A stretch of 40,546 nt of DNA from Planctomycetota bacterium (GCA_024653775.1 JANLHZ010000099.1:1-40546), one strand, 5' to 3'; positions 1 through 8,900 are shown, numbered from the stretch's first letter. Notes: generated from the letters alone by a model not told the origin. A program made the numbers and translations.

Positions 1-9
1 ATGTAACTG

Positions 10-75
10 CACGTGACACGGTCATCTTGACCGTGAAATCGCGAATGAGACCTCCCTACCACGTGGTCCAGCGAA
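10..75. repeat. Twin-hairpin dispersed repeat, copy 1 (decayed)
   Basis: The first hairpin is intact: CACGGTCA (17-24), loop TCT, TGACCGTG (28-35). The second hairpin is degenerate compared with the copy at 26537-26600, but the flanking CACGTGGT and CGAAC blocks still align over about 65 bp. It belongs to the family also seen near 23.9, 26.5, 27.4 and 36.5 kb. Confidence 0.6.
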
Positions 76-258
76 CGCTTGGGCAGTAAATATCAAATTG
101 TAGAACTTTTAAAAATTATCATAGCGTCACGAGTCGTAACACTATTTTTATTGACGATTAAATATGGTTTTTAGATTAGTAATAGCTATTAATTTCGTTT
201 TTTGATATGCATCTGCCGTATGAAGGGTGGGGCTGGAAAATTTTAGTCCGAGCCATTG

Positions 259-280
259 GCGCAGACGAGGACGTCTGCGC
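259..280. repeat. Perfect 9-bp hairpin (REP-like)
   Basis: GCGCAGACG (259-267), loop AGGA, then CGTCTGCGC (272-280), followed by CTCCCAG. This composition is typical of dispersed palindromes between genes in repeat-rich candidate-phylum genomes. Only one copy is present in the window, so the repeat assignment rests on general resemblance. Confidence 0.45.
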
Positions 281-324
281 TCCCAGGCGCGCGACGTGGT
301 TAGTCGAACTCTTACTAAAAATCG

Positions 325-351
325 TACGAATAATTCGTAGACGGTACGAAT
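325..351 (-). repeat. 27-bp gene-end palindrome, copy 1
   Basis: Three heptamer half-sites: TACGAAT (325-331), ATTCGTA (333-339) and TACGAAT (345-351). The last two are separated by GACGG and form a 7-bp stem with a 5-base loop. The CCGTC loop orientation makes it sense on the minus strand, 69 bases beyond the stop of the minus-strand HEAT gene. Three other copies share the same spacing. Confidence 0.75.
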
Positions 352-365
352 AAAATGCAATAAGC

Positions 366-400
366 GGGGGCCTCAGGTTCGACACGAACAAGAGACCCCC
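366..400 (-). terminator. Stem-loop downstream of the HEAT gene
   Basis: GGGGG (366-370) pairs with CCCCC (396-400), then CTC with GAG after one mismatch, and an inner GTTCG/CGAAC stem closes on ACA (377-389). It starts 20 bases past the stop at 421. There is no T-run on the minus strand, so it may be a processing or protective structure rather than an intrinsic terminator. Confidence 0.4.
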
Positions 401-420
401 ACTGAGGGATTGAGAATCGT

Positions 421-2652
421 TTAGTACAAGTCGCTGAGCTGGGTGCCGTTGACCTTGTAGTTGTGGTCGCGGGCGGTCACGCTGAACGCGCTGCATCCGA
501 ACTTGCTTTCGATCTCGCCGAGCGCGGAGACGATCTTTATCTGCACGAAGTAGTGTCGCTCGGTTTCGTAGGTTGCCACCAGGTGGTCGATCGCCCGGCG
601 ATTCCTGCCGATGCCGAGCGCGAGGCATACCGCGCTCCGGACTTCGGAGCTGTCCGAATTCAGGAGGTGGTTTTTGAACACGTCCGGAAGGTTCTCATCC
701 TCGTACAGCAACCCGAACGCTATCGACGCGTTCCAGATCAGGTCCGTGTTGTTCCGGTTTCTCGGATTCGCCAGCACGCTTTCCATCAGTCTGCGGTCGC
801 TCGTTAGCTGCTCCGCCTCCGGATTGCTCTGGTCGGACGCGTCGATCCCGAGATCGCGGTAGCTGAACGCGAGACCGTAGAACGCGTAGTGCCGGACGTC
901 GGCCCGCTCCCTTTCGTCGGCGACGCATTTTCTGAGCGCCGCGCGGACGACGCCGCGGGTTTCTACGCTCACGCGTTTCGAAAGAAGGCCGAGCGCGGTC
1001 GCGGAGGCGCTTCTGACGCTTGTGCTGTTTTCGCCCTCGCCGGACAGTTTCTGCGCCAGCGTTCCGAGGACGGCGTTCAGCTTCTGTTCGTCCGCTCCGG
1101 GAACGTCGTACATAATCGCAAGTCCGAGCGCCGCGAATCCGCGCTCCTCGATCGACCCTTCCGTGAGGAAGTGCGAAAGGACGGAGTGCGCGATGGTGCG
1201 ATGATTCCCGTTCGACGCGGCGATCCGAGCGAGCGCGACAAGGTGCATCTCGCGGGTGAAGAGGTCTTTCTCGCGCTCGCGATTCTCCGGATCGACGCGC
1301 TGCACGATCAGATTCACGAGGCCGTTCAGCTTCGCGTCGTCGTCGATCTTGCTGTAGCAGGAAAGCGCGACCGCGATACTCTGCCTGCGCGAAATCCCCA
1401 TTCCGTCGAACGTGAGGCACTGTTTCAGGAAGTCGAGATTCTCGGGAGTGTAGCCCACCCTGCCGAGCGCGCTAAGCGCGTGGCAAGAGACCTGCTCGCT
1501 TCGATGGTTCGCCTGGGCGCGGATCAGTTCGGACGCGCTGACGTCCTTCAAAATCTCGCAGGCGGAAAGAGCCGCAACTCCGATTTCGACCTCCACGTCC
1601 GGATTGTCGAGCGCGCGGTGGATGAATGCAACGATCTCGGAAACGTCCTCTTCCTGCTTCCTCGCGAAGTCGGCCATGAATCCGAGTCCGACAAGCGCGT
1701 AGCCGCGGACCATTATGTGCTCGGACGGATTCGCGATGACCCTCGAAAGCGCCTCGAAAGAATCCGTGTCGCCAAGCATCCCGACCGCCATATGCGCGGC
1801 GGCGCGGACGAAGTTCGACTCGTCGACGAGCAGCTTATCGAGCATGGCGCGATGCCGCGGGTAACCGACCTCGCCGATCTTCAGCGCGGCGTTGAGCCGG
1901 AGCATCCAGTTTTCGTTTTCGGACGCCTTCTTCAGCACTGCGAGCACCTTGTCGAGTTCGTCGTTCGTGATCGACTGGCGGTTCGCGATGGCTTCCTGAA
2001 TCCGCGCGAGCCGTTCTTCCGGAGTGTCGCCGAACGCGAGTATTCCTTCGCGGTTGCCGGACGCCCACCACGATTCCCACACCGTGTCGGGATCCTCGTC
2101 GATGACGTGCTCCGTCTGCTCTGGAGCCTGCCCGCCTCCGGTCTGGATCGCGGGGCCGCGATTGACTGTCGCCGGCGCGGACGGACGCGAAGTAGTCGGC
2201 CCCCCAGAAGTAGCCGGCGCCTGCGGAGCGCTAGGCGCGGACGGCCCGCTTGGCGGAGTCGCGACGTTCGGAACATTCGTCACCGGCGTCGGCGCTCCGA
2301 TAGTCGGAGGTGGCGTCAGCGCGGGCGGCGCTCCGATAGTCGGAGGAGGCGTCACGCCTCCCGGCGGCGGCGGCGCGGACACGCTCGGAGGCGGCGGAGT
2401 CGTGCTCGGCGGCCTTGTGGTGTTCGGCGGCATGGTTTGCGGCGGCCCGCTCGTCGCCGGCGGCGGAGGGGTGGCGGTAGGTGGACGAGTCAACGTAGGA
2501 TCCTGCGGCCTTGGAGGTCTTGGACTCGAACTTACTGGTGGCTTAGGGGTCCATTGATTGAACTGTCCACCATGCGCCGATGCTAAATCCGCCAGCGGTA
2601 CTACCAGTAAAACCGCGGCAACGAGAACACAAATTCTGGCACTCTTCCCCAT
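421..2652 (-). CDS. Secreted Pro-rich HEAT-repeat protein
   Basis: A 743-residue exported protein. It has a signal peptide (basic MGKSAR start, hydrophobic VLVAAVLLVV core, cleavage near ASA-HGG), then about 150 residues of Pro/Ala/Thr-rich low complexity with near-repeats of PPPTIGAP. The remainder is alpha-helical HEAT-like repeats (recurrent ALG.LG, A..ALG, VR..A motifs). HEAT solenoids are protein-binding scaffolds, so a periplasmic or surface binding role is inferred; no catalytic motif is seen. Start choice: an in-frame GTG at 2661 overlaps the Shine-Dalgarno AAGGAG (2666-2661), whereas the ATG at 2652 sits 8 bases after it, so the ATG is preferred. The gene stands alone and is followed by two hairpin elements. 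Confidence 0.85.
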   Translation of the reverse strand: MGKSARICVLVAAVLLVVPLADLASAHGGQFNQWTPKPPVSSSPRPPRPQDPTLTRPPTATPPPPATSGPPQTMPPNTTRPPSTTPPPPSVSAPPPPGGVTPPPTIGAPPALTPPPTIGAPTPVTNVPNVATPPSGPSAPSAPQAPATSGGPTTSRPSAPATVNRGPAIQTGGGQAPEQTEHVIDEDPDTVWESWWASGNREGILAFGDTPEERLARIQEAIANRQSITNDELDKVLAVLKKASENENWMLRLNAALKIGEVGYPRHRAMLDKLLVDESNFVRAAAHMAVGMLGDTDSFEALSRVIANPSEHIMVRGYALVGLGFMADFARKQEEDVSEIVAFIHRALDNPDVEVEIGVAALSACEILKDVSASELIRAQANHRSEQVSCHALSALGRVGYTPENLDFLKQCLTFDGMGISRRQSIAVALSCYSKIDDDAKLNGLVNLIVQRVDPENREREKDLFTREMHLVALARIAASNGNHRTIAHSVLSHFLTEGSIEERGFAALGLAIMYDVPGADEQKLNAVLGTLAQKLSGEGENSTSVRSASATALGLLSKRVSVETRGVVRAALRKCVADERERADVRHYAFYGLAFSYRDLGIDASDQSNPEAEQLTSDRRLMESVLANPRNRNNTDLIWNASIAFGLLYEDENLPDVFKNHLLNSDSSEVRSAVCLALGIGRNRRAIDHLVATYETERHYFVQIKIVSALGEIESKFGCSAFSVTARDHNYKVNGTQLSDLY

Positions 2653-2728
2653 ATCATACACTCCTTAGGGATTTAAAAGTCAAGACCTCAGCGGGCTTTA
2701 CGCAAACCCGTAGCCAAAGATTCCGGAA

Positions 2729-2860
2729 ATGCCGCGCGAGGCTCTGAAACGCCTCGAATCGGCGTTCTCCGCGACTTCAGACGTGGCTATCCCCGCAATG
2801 CGAAAGCGATCCGCTAAGCGCGAGGTGTTACTGGACACGCCTCCGGTTACGGGTTCGTAA
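2729..2860 (+). CDS. Possible 43-residue small protein
   Basis: A short frame beginning MPREALKRLESAF and ending PPVTGS, bounded upstream by an in-frame TAG at 2711. Its codons resemble the GC-rich codons of neighbouring genes and the product is rich in Arg and Lys with a helical N-terminal half. A perfect hairpin followed by a T-run overlaps its stop, as expected of a short transcription unit. Against it: only a weak ribosome site and no recognisable family. It could equally be a gene remnant or a non-coding leader. Confidence 0.3.
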   Translation: MPREALKRLESAFSATSDVAIPAMRKRSAKREVLLDTPPVTGS

Positions 2861-2868
2861 CGATTTTT
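2846..2868 (+). terminator. Intrinsic terminator-like hairpin
   Basis: GTTACG (2846-2851), loop GGTT, CGTAAC (2856-2861), then G-A-TTTTT. It has the stem plus T-run layout of a Rho-independent terminator reading on the plus strand. The only candidate gene it could end is the small ORF whose stop it overlaps. Confidence 0.5.
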
Positions 2869-2898
2869 CGCACAAGTAAATCGAGTTTACTTTTCGAA

Positions 2899-3257
2899 CG
2901 TCCTTGTTCGCGGCGCAAGTTCGTAGTGACGCCGTCAGGCGTTTATATGCCCTCACGGGCACACTACGAGCGTCCCTGTTCGCGGCGCAAGTTCGTAGCG
3001 ACGCCGTCAGGCGTTTACATGCCCTCACGGGCACACTACGAGCGTCCCTGTTCGCGCGCAAGTTCGTAGTGACGCCGTCAGGCGTTTATGTGCCCTCACG
3101 GGCACACTACGAGCGTCCCTTGTTCGCGCGCAAGTTCGTAGTGACGCCGTCAGGCGTTTATATGCCCTCACGGGCACACTACAGACGTCCCTGTTCGCGG
3201 CGCAAGTTCGTAGCGACGCCATCAGGCGTTTACATGCCCTCACGGGCACACTACGAG
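2899..3257. repeat. Five tandem 71-72-bp units with three-way-junction fold
   Basis: Units start at 2899, 2971, 3043, 3114 and 3186. Each holds an outer inverted repeat (TCGTAGTG ... CACTACGA) enclosing two hairpins, ACGCC-loop-GGCGT and TGCCC-TCAC-GGGCA, so a single strand can fold as a three-way junction. Variation respects the fold: the T to C change in the outer arm of units 2 and 5 becomes a G-U wobble if the minus strand is the RNA, and unit 5 changes only a loop base. On that strand one loop reads GUGA, a GNRA tetraloop. A partial sixth unit follows. The array fills the gap between the divergent HEAT and acyl-CoA dehydrogenase genes. Confidence 0.85.
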
Positions 3258-3422
3258 CGTTCACTACCAAATCCCCACGCGCCGGGCGCTCTGGAAGCGA
3301 CCGGCGCGTCCAGCAATATGCTTCGTATGCGAAATAGTTTTATCAACTTGGTTGGCGAACTTCTCGCTTGCTGGTAATCTTAATTTACTGGAACCCTGAA
3401 ACCCTAAATCGTGGAGGATTAA

Positions 3423-5249
3423 ATGGCATTATCCGAATATCCGGTCAACGCGAGAGACGTCAAATTCGCTCATCTCGAATGGCTCAAAATCCAAGACGTC
3501 CTCGGCGTGGACGAGGAAATCTACAAGATGCTCCTCGACAACGGCGTCAAGTTCGCAAAGACCGAGCTTCACCCGATAAACGTAAACCTCGATCGCGAAG
3601 GATGCCGGCTCGAAGGGAACAAGGTCAAAACGCCGAAGGGACTGAAGGAGGCGTACAGTAAATTCGTCGCGGACGGCTACCTCGGAATGAACCATCCGGA
3701 GGAATTCGGCGGGCAAGAACTGCCGTTTTCGATGACGATCGGCGTGGACGAGATCCACGTCGGCGCGAGTCCCGCGTTCCACAATACGATCGGACTCTCC
3801 CGCGCCGCGGCGAATATGGTCCTCGAGATCGGATCCGACGAACAGAAGAAGAAATACGTCGCGAAACTCGTATCTGGCGAATGGCAGGGAACGATGTGCC
3901 TAACGGAGGCGGGCGCGGGCAGCGACGTCGGCGCGAGCCTCACGAAGGCAACCCCCGTGGACGAAACCAGGGGGCTTTACAAAATCCAGGGCACAAAGGT
4001 TTTCATCACGTCCGGAGATCACGATCTCACCGACAACCACATCCACGCGGTGCTCGCGAGGATCGAAGGTGACCCCGACGGAGTCAAGGGACTATCGCTA
4101 TTCCTGATTCCGAAGTTCCGAGTCGACGAAGCAGGTAGCATCGGCGAGTTCAATGACGTGAACTGCACCAAGATCGAAGAGAAAATGGGAATCCACGGCT
4201 CCCCCACCTGCGTTCTCAACTTCGGCGACAATAACAACTGCATCGGAGAACTCATCGGCGGACGCGGGCGCGGAATCCAGTCCATGTTCCACATCATGAA
4301 CGAGGAGCGCATGGCGGTCGGCGTGCAGGGAATGGCGGTCGGAAACGTCGCCTCGCTATACGCGCAGGACTACGCACATGATCGAATCCAGGGCAGCGAC
4401 ATCGGCGCGGGAAAGTCCATGTCGGGCCAGAAGGTCGCGATTGTAGAGCATCCGGACGTCCGCCGGATGATAATGACGATGAAGGGCTACATCGAAGGCT
4501 CCCGCGCGCTGCTGTACCGAACCGCGCTCGAGATCGACCTTTCGAAATTTGCCGATTCGGACGCTGACAAGGCGAAACACGAATCGAACATCGGATTCCT
4601 CACGCCGCTTTGCAAGGCGTATTGCAGCGACATCGGATTCGAGGTGTCGAGCATCGCGCTGCAAGTCTACGGCGGCTACGGCTACATCTCCGAGTATCCG
4701 GTGGAGCAGTACCTGCGCGATTCGCGCATAACGAGCGTCTATGAAGGCACGAACGGAATCCAGGCGATCGACCTGCTGTTCCGCAAGATCGCGGGAAGCC
4801 AGGGCCAGATTCTGATGCAGTGGGGCGAAGAGATTCAGGGATTCATCTCGGAGCACAAGGAGCACCCTCTGCTATCGAAGGAAGTGGCGAAGCTCGAAGC
4901 GGGCCTCGGGAAATACAGCGCGGTCAGCCAGACAGTGCTTATGGGACTCCTCGGCGGGAAGTACCGCGAGGTCGCGCTTACCGCGTCGCCTTACCTTCGC
5001 GCGACAAGCAACCTCGTCTGCGGCTATCTGCTGATGCAGCAGGCGGTCGTCGCGGCGGAGAAGGTCGCGTCTCTTCCGGCGGACCCGATGGAGCGCCGCG
5101 CGGCTGCCACGAACGATTCGGACCTCGCGTTCTACGACTCGAAGGTGCAGACGGCGAAGTTCTTCGTCAACCAGATTCTATCCCAGAACCGCTGGCTGCT
5201 CGAACAGTGCAGCGTCGAAGAGACTTCCGCCCTCGCGGCTGTGCTTTGA
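3423..5249 (+). CDS. Acyl-CoA dehydrogenase with extra C-terminal domain
   Basis: A 608-residue FAD enzyme of the long acyl-CoA dehydrogenase type, catalysing alpha,beta-dehydrogenation of acyl-CoA thioesters in fatty-acid (or aromatic or side-chain) beta-oxidation and passing electrons to ETF. Visible signatures are the LTEAGAGSDVGAS flavin/substrate motif, the late GGYGYISEYPVEQYLRD segment and VYEGTNGIQ with the expected catalytic Glu at about residue 441. Beyond residue about 460 a helical tail matches the acyl-CoA dehydrogenase C-terminal extension found in roughly 600-residue members. Start ATG follows GGAGG at 5-base spacing. The substrate cannot be told from sequence and no other beta-oxidation gene lies nearby. 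A GGGAGTA-type heptamer array begins right after the stop. Confidence 0.92.
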   Translation: MALSEYPVNARDVKFAHLEWLKIQDVLGVDEEIYKMLLDNGVKFAKTELHPINVNLDREGCRLEGNKVKTPKGLKEAYSKFVADGYLGMNHPEEFGGQELPFSMTIGVDEIHVGASPAFHNTIGLSRAAANMVLEIGSDEQKKKYVAKLVSGEWQGTMCLTEAGAGSDVGASLTKATPVDETRGLYKIQGTKVFITSGDHDLTDNHIHAVLARIEGDPDGVKGLSLFLIPKFRVDEAGSIGEFNDVNCTKIEEKMGIHGSPTCVLNFGDNNNCIGELIGGRGRGIQSMFHIMNEERMAVGVQGMAVGNVASLYAQDYAHDRIQGSDIGAGKSMSGQKVAIVEHPDVRRMIMTMKGYIEGSRALLYRTALEIDLSKFADSDADKAKHESNIGFLTPLCKAYCSDIGFEVSSIALQVYGGYGYISEYPVEQYLRDSRITSVYEGTNGIQAIDLLFRKIAGSQGQILMQWGEEIQGFISEHKEHPLLSKEVAKLEAGLGKYSAVSQTVLMGLLGGKYREVALTASPYLRATSNLVCGYLLMQQAVVAAEKVASLPADPMERRAAATNDSDLAFYDSKVQTAKFFVNQILSQNRWLLEQCSVEETSALAAVL

Positions 5250-5253
5250 GGAA

Positions 5254-5274
5254 GGGAACAGGGAGTAGGGAGCA
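5254..5274. repeat. Heptamer array after acyl-CoA dehydrogenase
   Basis: Three 7-bp units: GGGAACA, GGGAGTA, GGGAGCA. It begins five bases after the TGA stop. It is the inverse of the TACTCCC array on the far side of the four-helix-bundle gene. Confidence 0.7.
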
Positions 5275-5306
5275 GTTACGAAATTCGCTTTTCGAGAGGT
5301 GAAAAT

Positions 5307-5666
5307 ATGTCTGTAGAGAACTTTAAAGGCCTTATCGTGTGGCAGAAATCGATGAACTTTGTTGCCGGCATATATGAGGTTACGAAATCGTTTCCATCGG
5401 ACGAACGATTCGGACTAACGGCTCAAATTCGACGGGCAGCAGTTTCAGTTCCATCAAATATTGCCGAAGGAAATTCGAGGATATCGACAGCAGAATACAG
5501 ACAGTTTCTTTCCGTTGCGCGTGGATCGTTGGCGGAAGTCGAAACGCAACTTCTTATCTCACAGATGTTAGGTTTCGCAAATGAAAGCGATATCGAGTCG
5601 CTGTTCGCACTGAAACTGGAGATACACAAAATGCTATGTTCAATAATCAACAAACTCGTGACGTGA
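5307..5666 (+). CDS. Four-helix-bundle protein (23S rRNA IVS-type)
   Basis: 119 residues with the hallmarks of the four-helix-bundle family first known from ORFs in intervening sequences of 23S rRNA genes: an F..LIVWQK-like start, FGLTAQIRRAAVSVPSNIAEG in the middle, and EYRQFLSVARGSLAEVETQL. Such proteins form pentameric bundles; their biological role is unsettled. Length is normal for the family. An AGAGG ribosome site precedes the ATG. The gene is flanked by inverted heptamer arrays (5254-5274 and 5693-5713) and followed by an 8-bp hairpin, which suggests a small self-contained module placed between two unrelated genes. Confidence 0.9.
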   Translation: MSVENFKGLIVWQKSMNFVAGIYEVTKSFPSDERFGLTAQIRRAAVSVPSNIAEGNSRISTAEYRQFLSVARGSLAEVETQLLISQMLGFANESDIESLFALKLEIHKMLCSIINKLVT

Positions 5667-5669
5667 CTG

Positions 5670-5692
5670 GAAACGAACTTCGACTTCGTTTC
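5670..5692. terminator. 8-bp hairpin after the four-helix-bundle gene
   Basis: GAAACGAA (5670-5677), 7-base loop CTTCGAC, TTCGTTTC (5685-5692). It starts four bases after the TGA stop and runs straight into the TACTCCC array. There is no T-run, so termination is plausible but not shown. Confidence 0.5.
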
Positions 5693-5713
5693 TACTCCCT
5701 ACTCCCTACTCCC
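5693..5713. repeat. Heptamer array TACTCCC x3
   Basis: Three exact TACTCCC units. On the minus strand the array reads GGGAGTA and contains the TAG stop (5706-5708) of the small membrane-protein frame. It is an inverted partner of the array at 5254-5274. Confidence 0.75.
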
Positions 5714-5996
5714 TCGACTTCTTCGACGCGACCCACGCGGTGACGACATTGAACACGACCGCCGCGATGGATACGCTCCAGAGGAAGATGAGCGACGATG
5801 TGCCGATGCCGGAGGAGTTCGGGTTGTGACCGAATTTGATCTTGAGGAGTTTGCCTTTAATTCCCTCACCCCGGCCCTCTCCCGAAAGCGGCAAGGTGGA
5901 GATTTCAGAAGCCCTCGATCCTCGATCCTCGATCCTCGATCCTTCTTCGATCCTGAACCGAAGAATTTCGAGTCTTTTTTTAATCGCTTCGTCCAT
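5706..5996 (-). CDS. Small single-pass membrane protein, repeat-invaded
   Basis: A 96-residue frame starting MDEAIKKRLEILRF and overlapping the last 17 bases of the Wzy-like gene, a layout that allows translational coupling. The N-terminal 19 residues are charged and helical; residues about 65-90 form one hydrophobic transmembrane helix ending in a basic tail. Between them lie about 30 residues encoded by two repeats: four TCGATCC heptamers (5915-5942) and a CCCTCACCCC/CCCTCTCCC element (about 5858-5896). Twenty-eight bases is not a multiple of three, so gain or loss of one unit would shift the frame. The stop lies in a third heptamer array. No family recognised; it may be a decaying gene. 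Confidence 0.5.
   Translation of the reverse strand: MDEAIKKRLEILRFRIEEGSRIEDRGSRASEISTLPLSGEGRGEGIKGKLLKIKFGHNPNSSGIGTSSLIFLWSVSIAAVVFNVVTAWVASKKSRE
5858..5896. repeat. CCCTCACCC/CCCTCTCCC dispersed repeat, copy 1
   Basis: The motif CCCTCACCCC followed by CCCTCTCCC also occurs near 37549-37579 as CCCTCACCC then CCCTCTCCC. Here it is translated in frame inside the small membrane protein as a Ser/Gly/Glu-rich linker. Confidence 0.55.
5915..5953. repeat. Heptamer array TCGATCC x4 plus partial
   Basis: Four exact TCGATCC units (5915-5942) and a degenerate continuation. It lies inside the minus-strand small membrane-protein frame, so unit number sets the reading frame downstream. Confidence 0.75.
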
Positions 5997-8900
5997 GGAG
6001 CTTCTCTTTCAGTTCATCGAAAGTTTCTTTAGTGCCGCGCGTCAGGCCCGTATCGTTTTCCGCGAAAGTGAGCGCGCTGAGGAACGAATCCGTCGCCCGC
6101 GAGTAAGGATCGTCCGCGGCTCGATCAAGCACGAGGAAAACCTGACACAAATAGTAGTACATCAAATACTCCTGATGTGAAAGTTTCTCCTGGGGATAAA
6201 CGAGGTACATTTTCGCCTTCTCGAAAAGCGCGTCGTCCGCGGCGAATCCGTTATCCGTCCGCTGAAGCGTCGGCATCGCTTTGGCGAAAAACCGCGTTCC
6301 GAGATCGATCGCGGCGCGCGCGAGGTCGCGCTGGTATTCCTGGGTAAGCGAGTTCGCCACCGCCGGATCGAACTCCCGCTCCGGATTCACGGGGTCTTTC
6401 AGCCTCGTCGGATCGTTCTTTACGCGGAAGAAGGCCATCTCGTATTCGCTAAAGATCTGCTCCGCCTGCGCGTCCGACATCGTCTGCCCCGCGAACTGGA
6501 CCTGAATCCCCTTGAAGCAGATCAGCGCGAAGCCGTCGTCGTTCTGAGCGACAGCCATCCGCGCGGCTTCGACGAACCACGCAACGTTCGCGGGATTGTA
6601 GTTGAACGCCATCGAGTAATACTCGCGCTTTTTCGCGTATCCGGACTCCGCCGAGGCTTTCCGGTAGTACGCGTCCGCAAGCTCGTTCTGGATCCGAAGT
6701 CTGTGCGCGGCCTCGGTTTCGTCGCGCGGGTTCTCGGGCGCGGTGAGCGCCCGCGCGAAGCACTCGATATATTTGTCGGTGTCTCCGAGGGCTTTGTAGC
6801 ACTGCCCTTCGAGGAACGATCCGAAATACGTCCTCCGCTGGTGGCCTTCGAGTCCTTCGAGCAGCGCGAGCGCTTCGCGGTAGTTGCCGCCGGCCACCTG
6901 AAGCTCGATGTCGTGGAGTCTTACGAGGGTATCCATCTTCTCGAATCCGGTCCGCGCGCGCAGGTACGTCTCGTCCGCGTCCGGGGTCTCCGCCGCGAAG
7001 TGCATGATCTGCTCGAAAATTTCCCGCGCCTTGATCTTGTCTTGCACGCCGCCGAGCTGATACGCCTCCGCGAGCACGAGGTAGCCTATCATCGGGAGGC
7101 CCTTCTCCTGCTCCGAGTTCAGCTTTTCCAGAGCCGCGATCGCTTCGTGACGAAGGTCCATCTTCAGAAGGAGCCGCGCGCGATGGATTTCGAACATCAC
7201 GGGATCGAGGCAGATTCGATAGAACTCGACCGCGCGCTGGTAATAGAACATCCTTCGGTCGCCTTGGAAGCGAGAAACGAGGGAATCGTAAACGTCCGCG
7301 AGGCGCGACATCACGGGAAGCATCGTGAACGAAAGCTCGAACTGCTGCCCGACTATAACGCTCGGATCGTTCCGGACCGCCTTGAAATAATATCCCTCCG
7401 CGAGAATCAGCCGCGTGACGTAATCGACGTCCGAGAGTTCGCGTTTCTTCGTCTCAGCCTCGCGAAGAACGATGTCGCCCATCGTCATCAGCAGCCACGA
7501 ATCCTCCGCGTGGACCGAAAGTCCGCGTTCCGCCCAGTTCCGCGCGCGACCGAAATAGCCGTACTCGAGTTCCGTATTCGCGAGTATCTGATACCCGCGG
7601 AGGTTGGTGCGGTTTTTCTGGATCGAAAGTTCGCCGAGCTGTTTCGCGCGGTCGAGCGCCCCGAGGCGCAGCGCGATTTCCGCCGCGAAGTTGAGCGGCC
7701 TTTCGCTGTACGAAAGCTCCCGGCACGCCGCCTCGGCTTCCCGAAGCGCTTCAAGGTTTTCGCCCTTCATCGCAAGTTCGCGCGCCGCGAGAAGATGCAT
7801 CTCGCCGCTAAGCTGCTCGAAGTTCCTTAGCAGCGCGCCCGCGAGAAGGATCAGCCCGCAGCCGAGGAACGCGAGCCGCTTGATCTTCCGCTCTTCCGCT
7901 GGAACTTCGCGACTGACGCGGATCTCCCCACGGCTCCAGAGTTTCAGGTTGCAGACGAGCGCGACCAGCGCGATGAAAAGCAGCCTCGACGCCGGAAGCG
8001 CCCGCGGGAAATCGAAACACGCGGACGTGAACACGATCATAAGCCCCGCGCCCGCGCAAATCGCGCTGACGAAGACGAATCCGTCTGGTGACGTCGCATA
8101 CCTTGCCGCGACGCAAAAAAGGACGATCCAGAAAAGCCCGTAGAGCGCGATTCCGATGACCCCAGTCTCGACGAAGAATTCGAGGTGATCGTTATGCACC
8201 CACCTTGGCTGGTGCAGCATCTCGAAGTTCCGCGGCACGCCTTCCTCCCAGTCGGTCGAAACGAACTGCGGGTAGATCAGCCGCCACGCGCCTGCGCCCC
8301 AGCCGAAGAACGCGAACTCCGTGTTCACGGGCCAGAGCGCGCGATCTTTGCCGGTGTCGATTCCCATCGCGTGGAGAGTCTCGCGGAACCTCTTGATCCT
8401 GCCCTTGTCTCCGCCGCGCTGAACGATGCTTTCGAATGTCGACGCGATCGTGCTCTTGGTGAAGTCCACCTCGGACGCGCCACCTTCAGCGGGATTCCCG
8501 ATCTTTTTTGCGTCCAGAATCACGAGCCCCGACCCAAGCAGAATTACGGCGATCGCAAGAACTATCGCCGACGCCTTTATCGTCAGAATCGTCTTTTCGA
8601 GCTTCGCGGGATCATTGTTCGCGCGGAGCATGGACGCGATCAGTCGCAGCGCCGCGCCGATGTAGCCGAGCGCGGTGAAGAACGCGATAACCACGAGCGC
8701 ATTCGAAATCAGCGCGAGCCACGCGCTGTCCGCTCCGCCTGAAAAGTTCTTCATCGCCTGATAAACGAGATACGACGAAACGAAAACGCACGCGAGTCCA
8801 AGCGTCATCGTCTTGTACGGCATCGAGGGTTTGCGATCCCCCACTCTTTCGAAAAACGTTCTCATTGACAGCATCACGCCGACGAAAACGAGCGCTCCGA

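Larger units (their letters stand above)
1..420. other. Left-edge intergenic region with three hairpin elements
   Basis: No credible gene is seen here; the open frames crossing it run through repeats. From left to right it holds a decayed twin-hairpin repeat (about 10-75), an AT-rich stretch (about 100-235) with no pattern I can assign, a strong 9-bp hairpin (259-280), the 27-bp gene-end palindrome (325-351) and a longer stem-loop (366-400) just after the stop of the minus-strand HEAT-repeat gene. The region is therefore mostly 3' flank of that gene plus dispersed repeats. Confidence 0.6.

Noticed and set aside
889-2586. A 565-codon plus-strand open frame opposite the HEAT gene
   Set aside because: It is Arg/Asp-rich with no recognisable domain, and the opposite strand has a signal peptide, a ribosome site and HEAT repeats. 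GC-rich genes here leave long mirror frames; those opposite the radical SAM, M28, M32 and GH57 genes were rejected for the same reason.
2899-3257. CRISPR array
   Set aside because: Units are contiguous 71-72-bp copies without unique spacers, and there is no cas gene.
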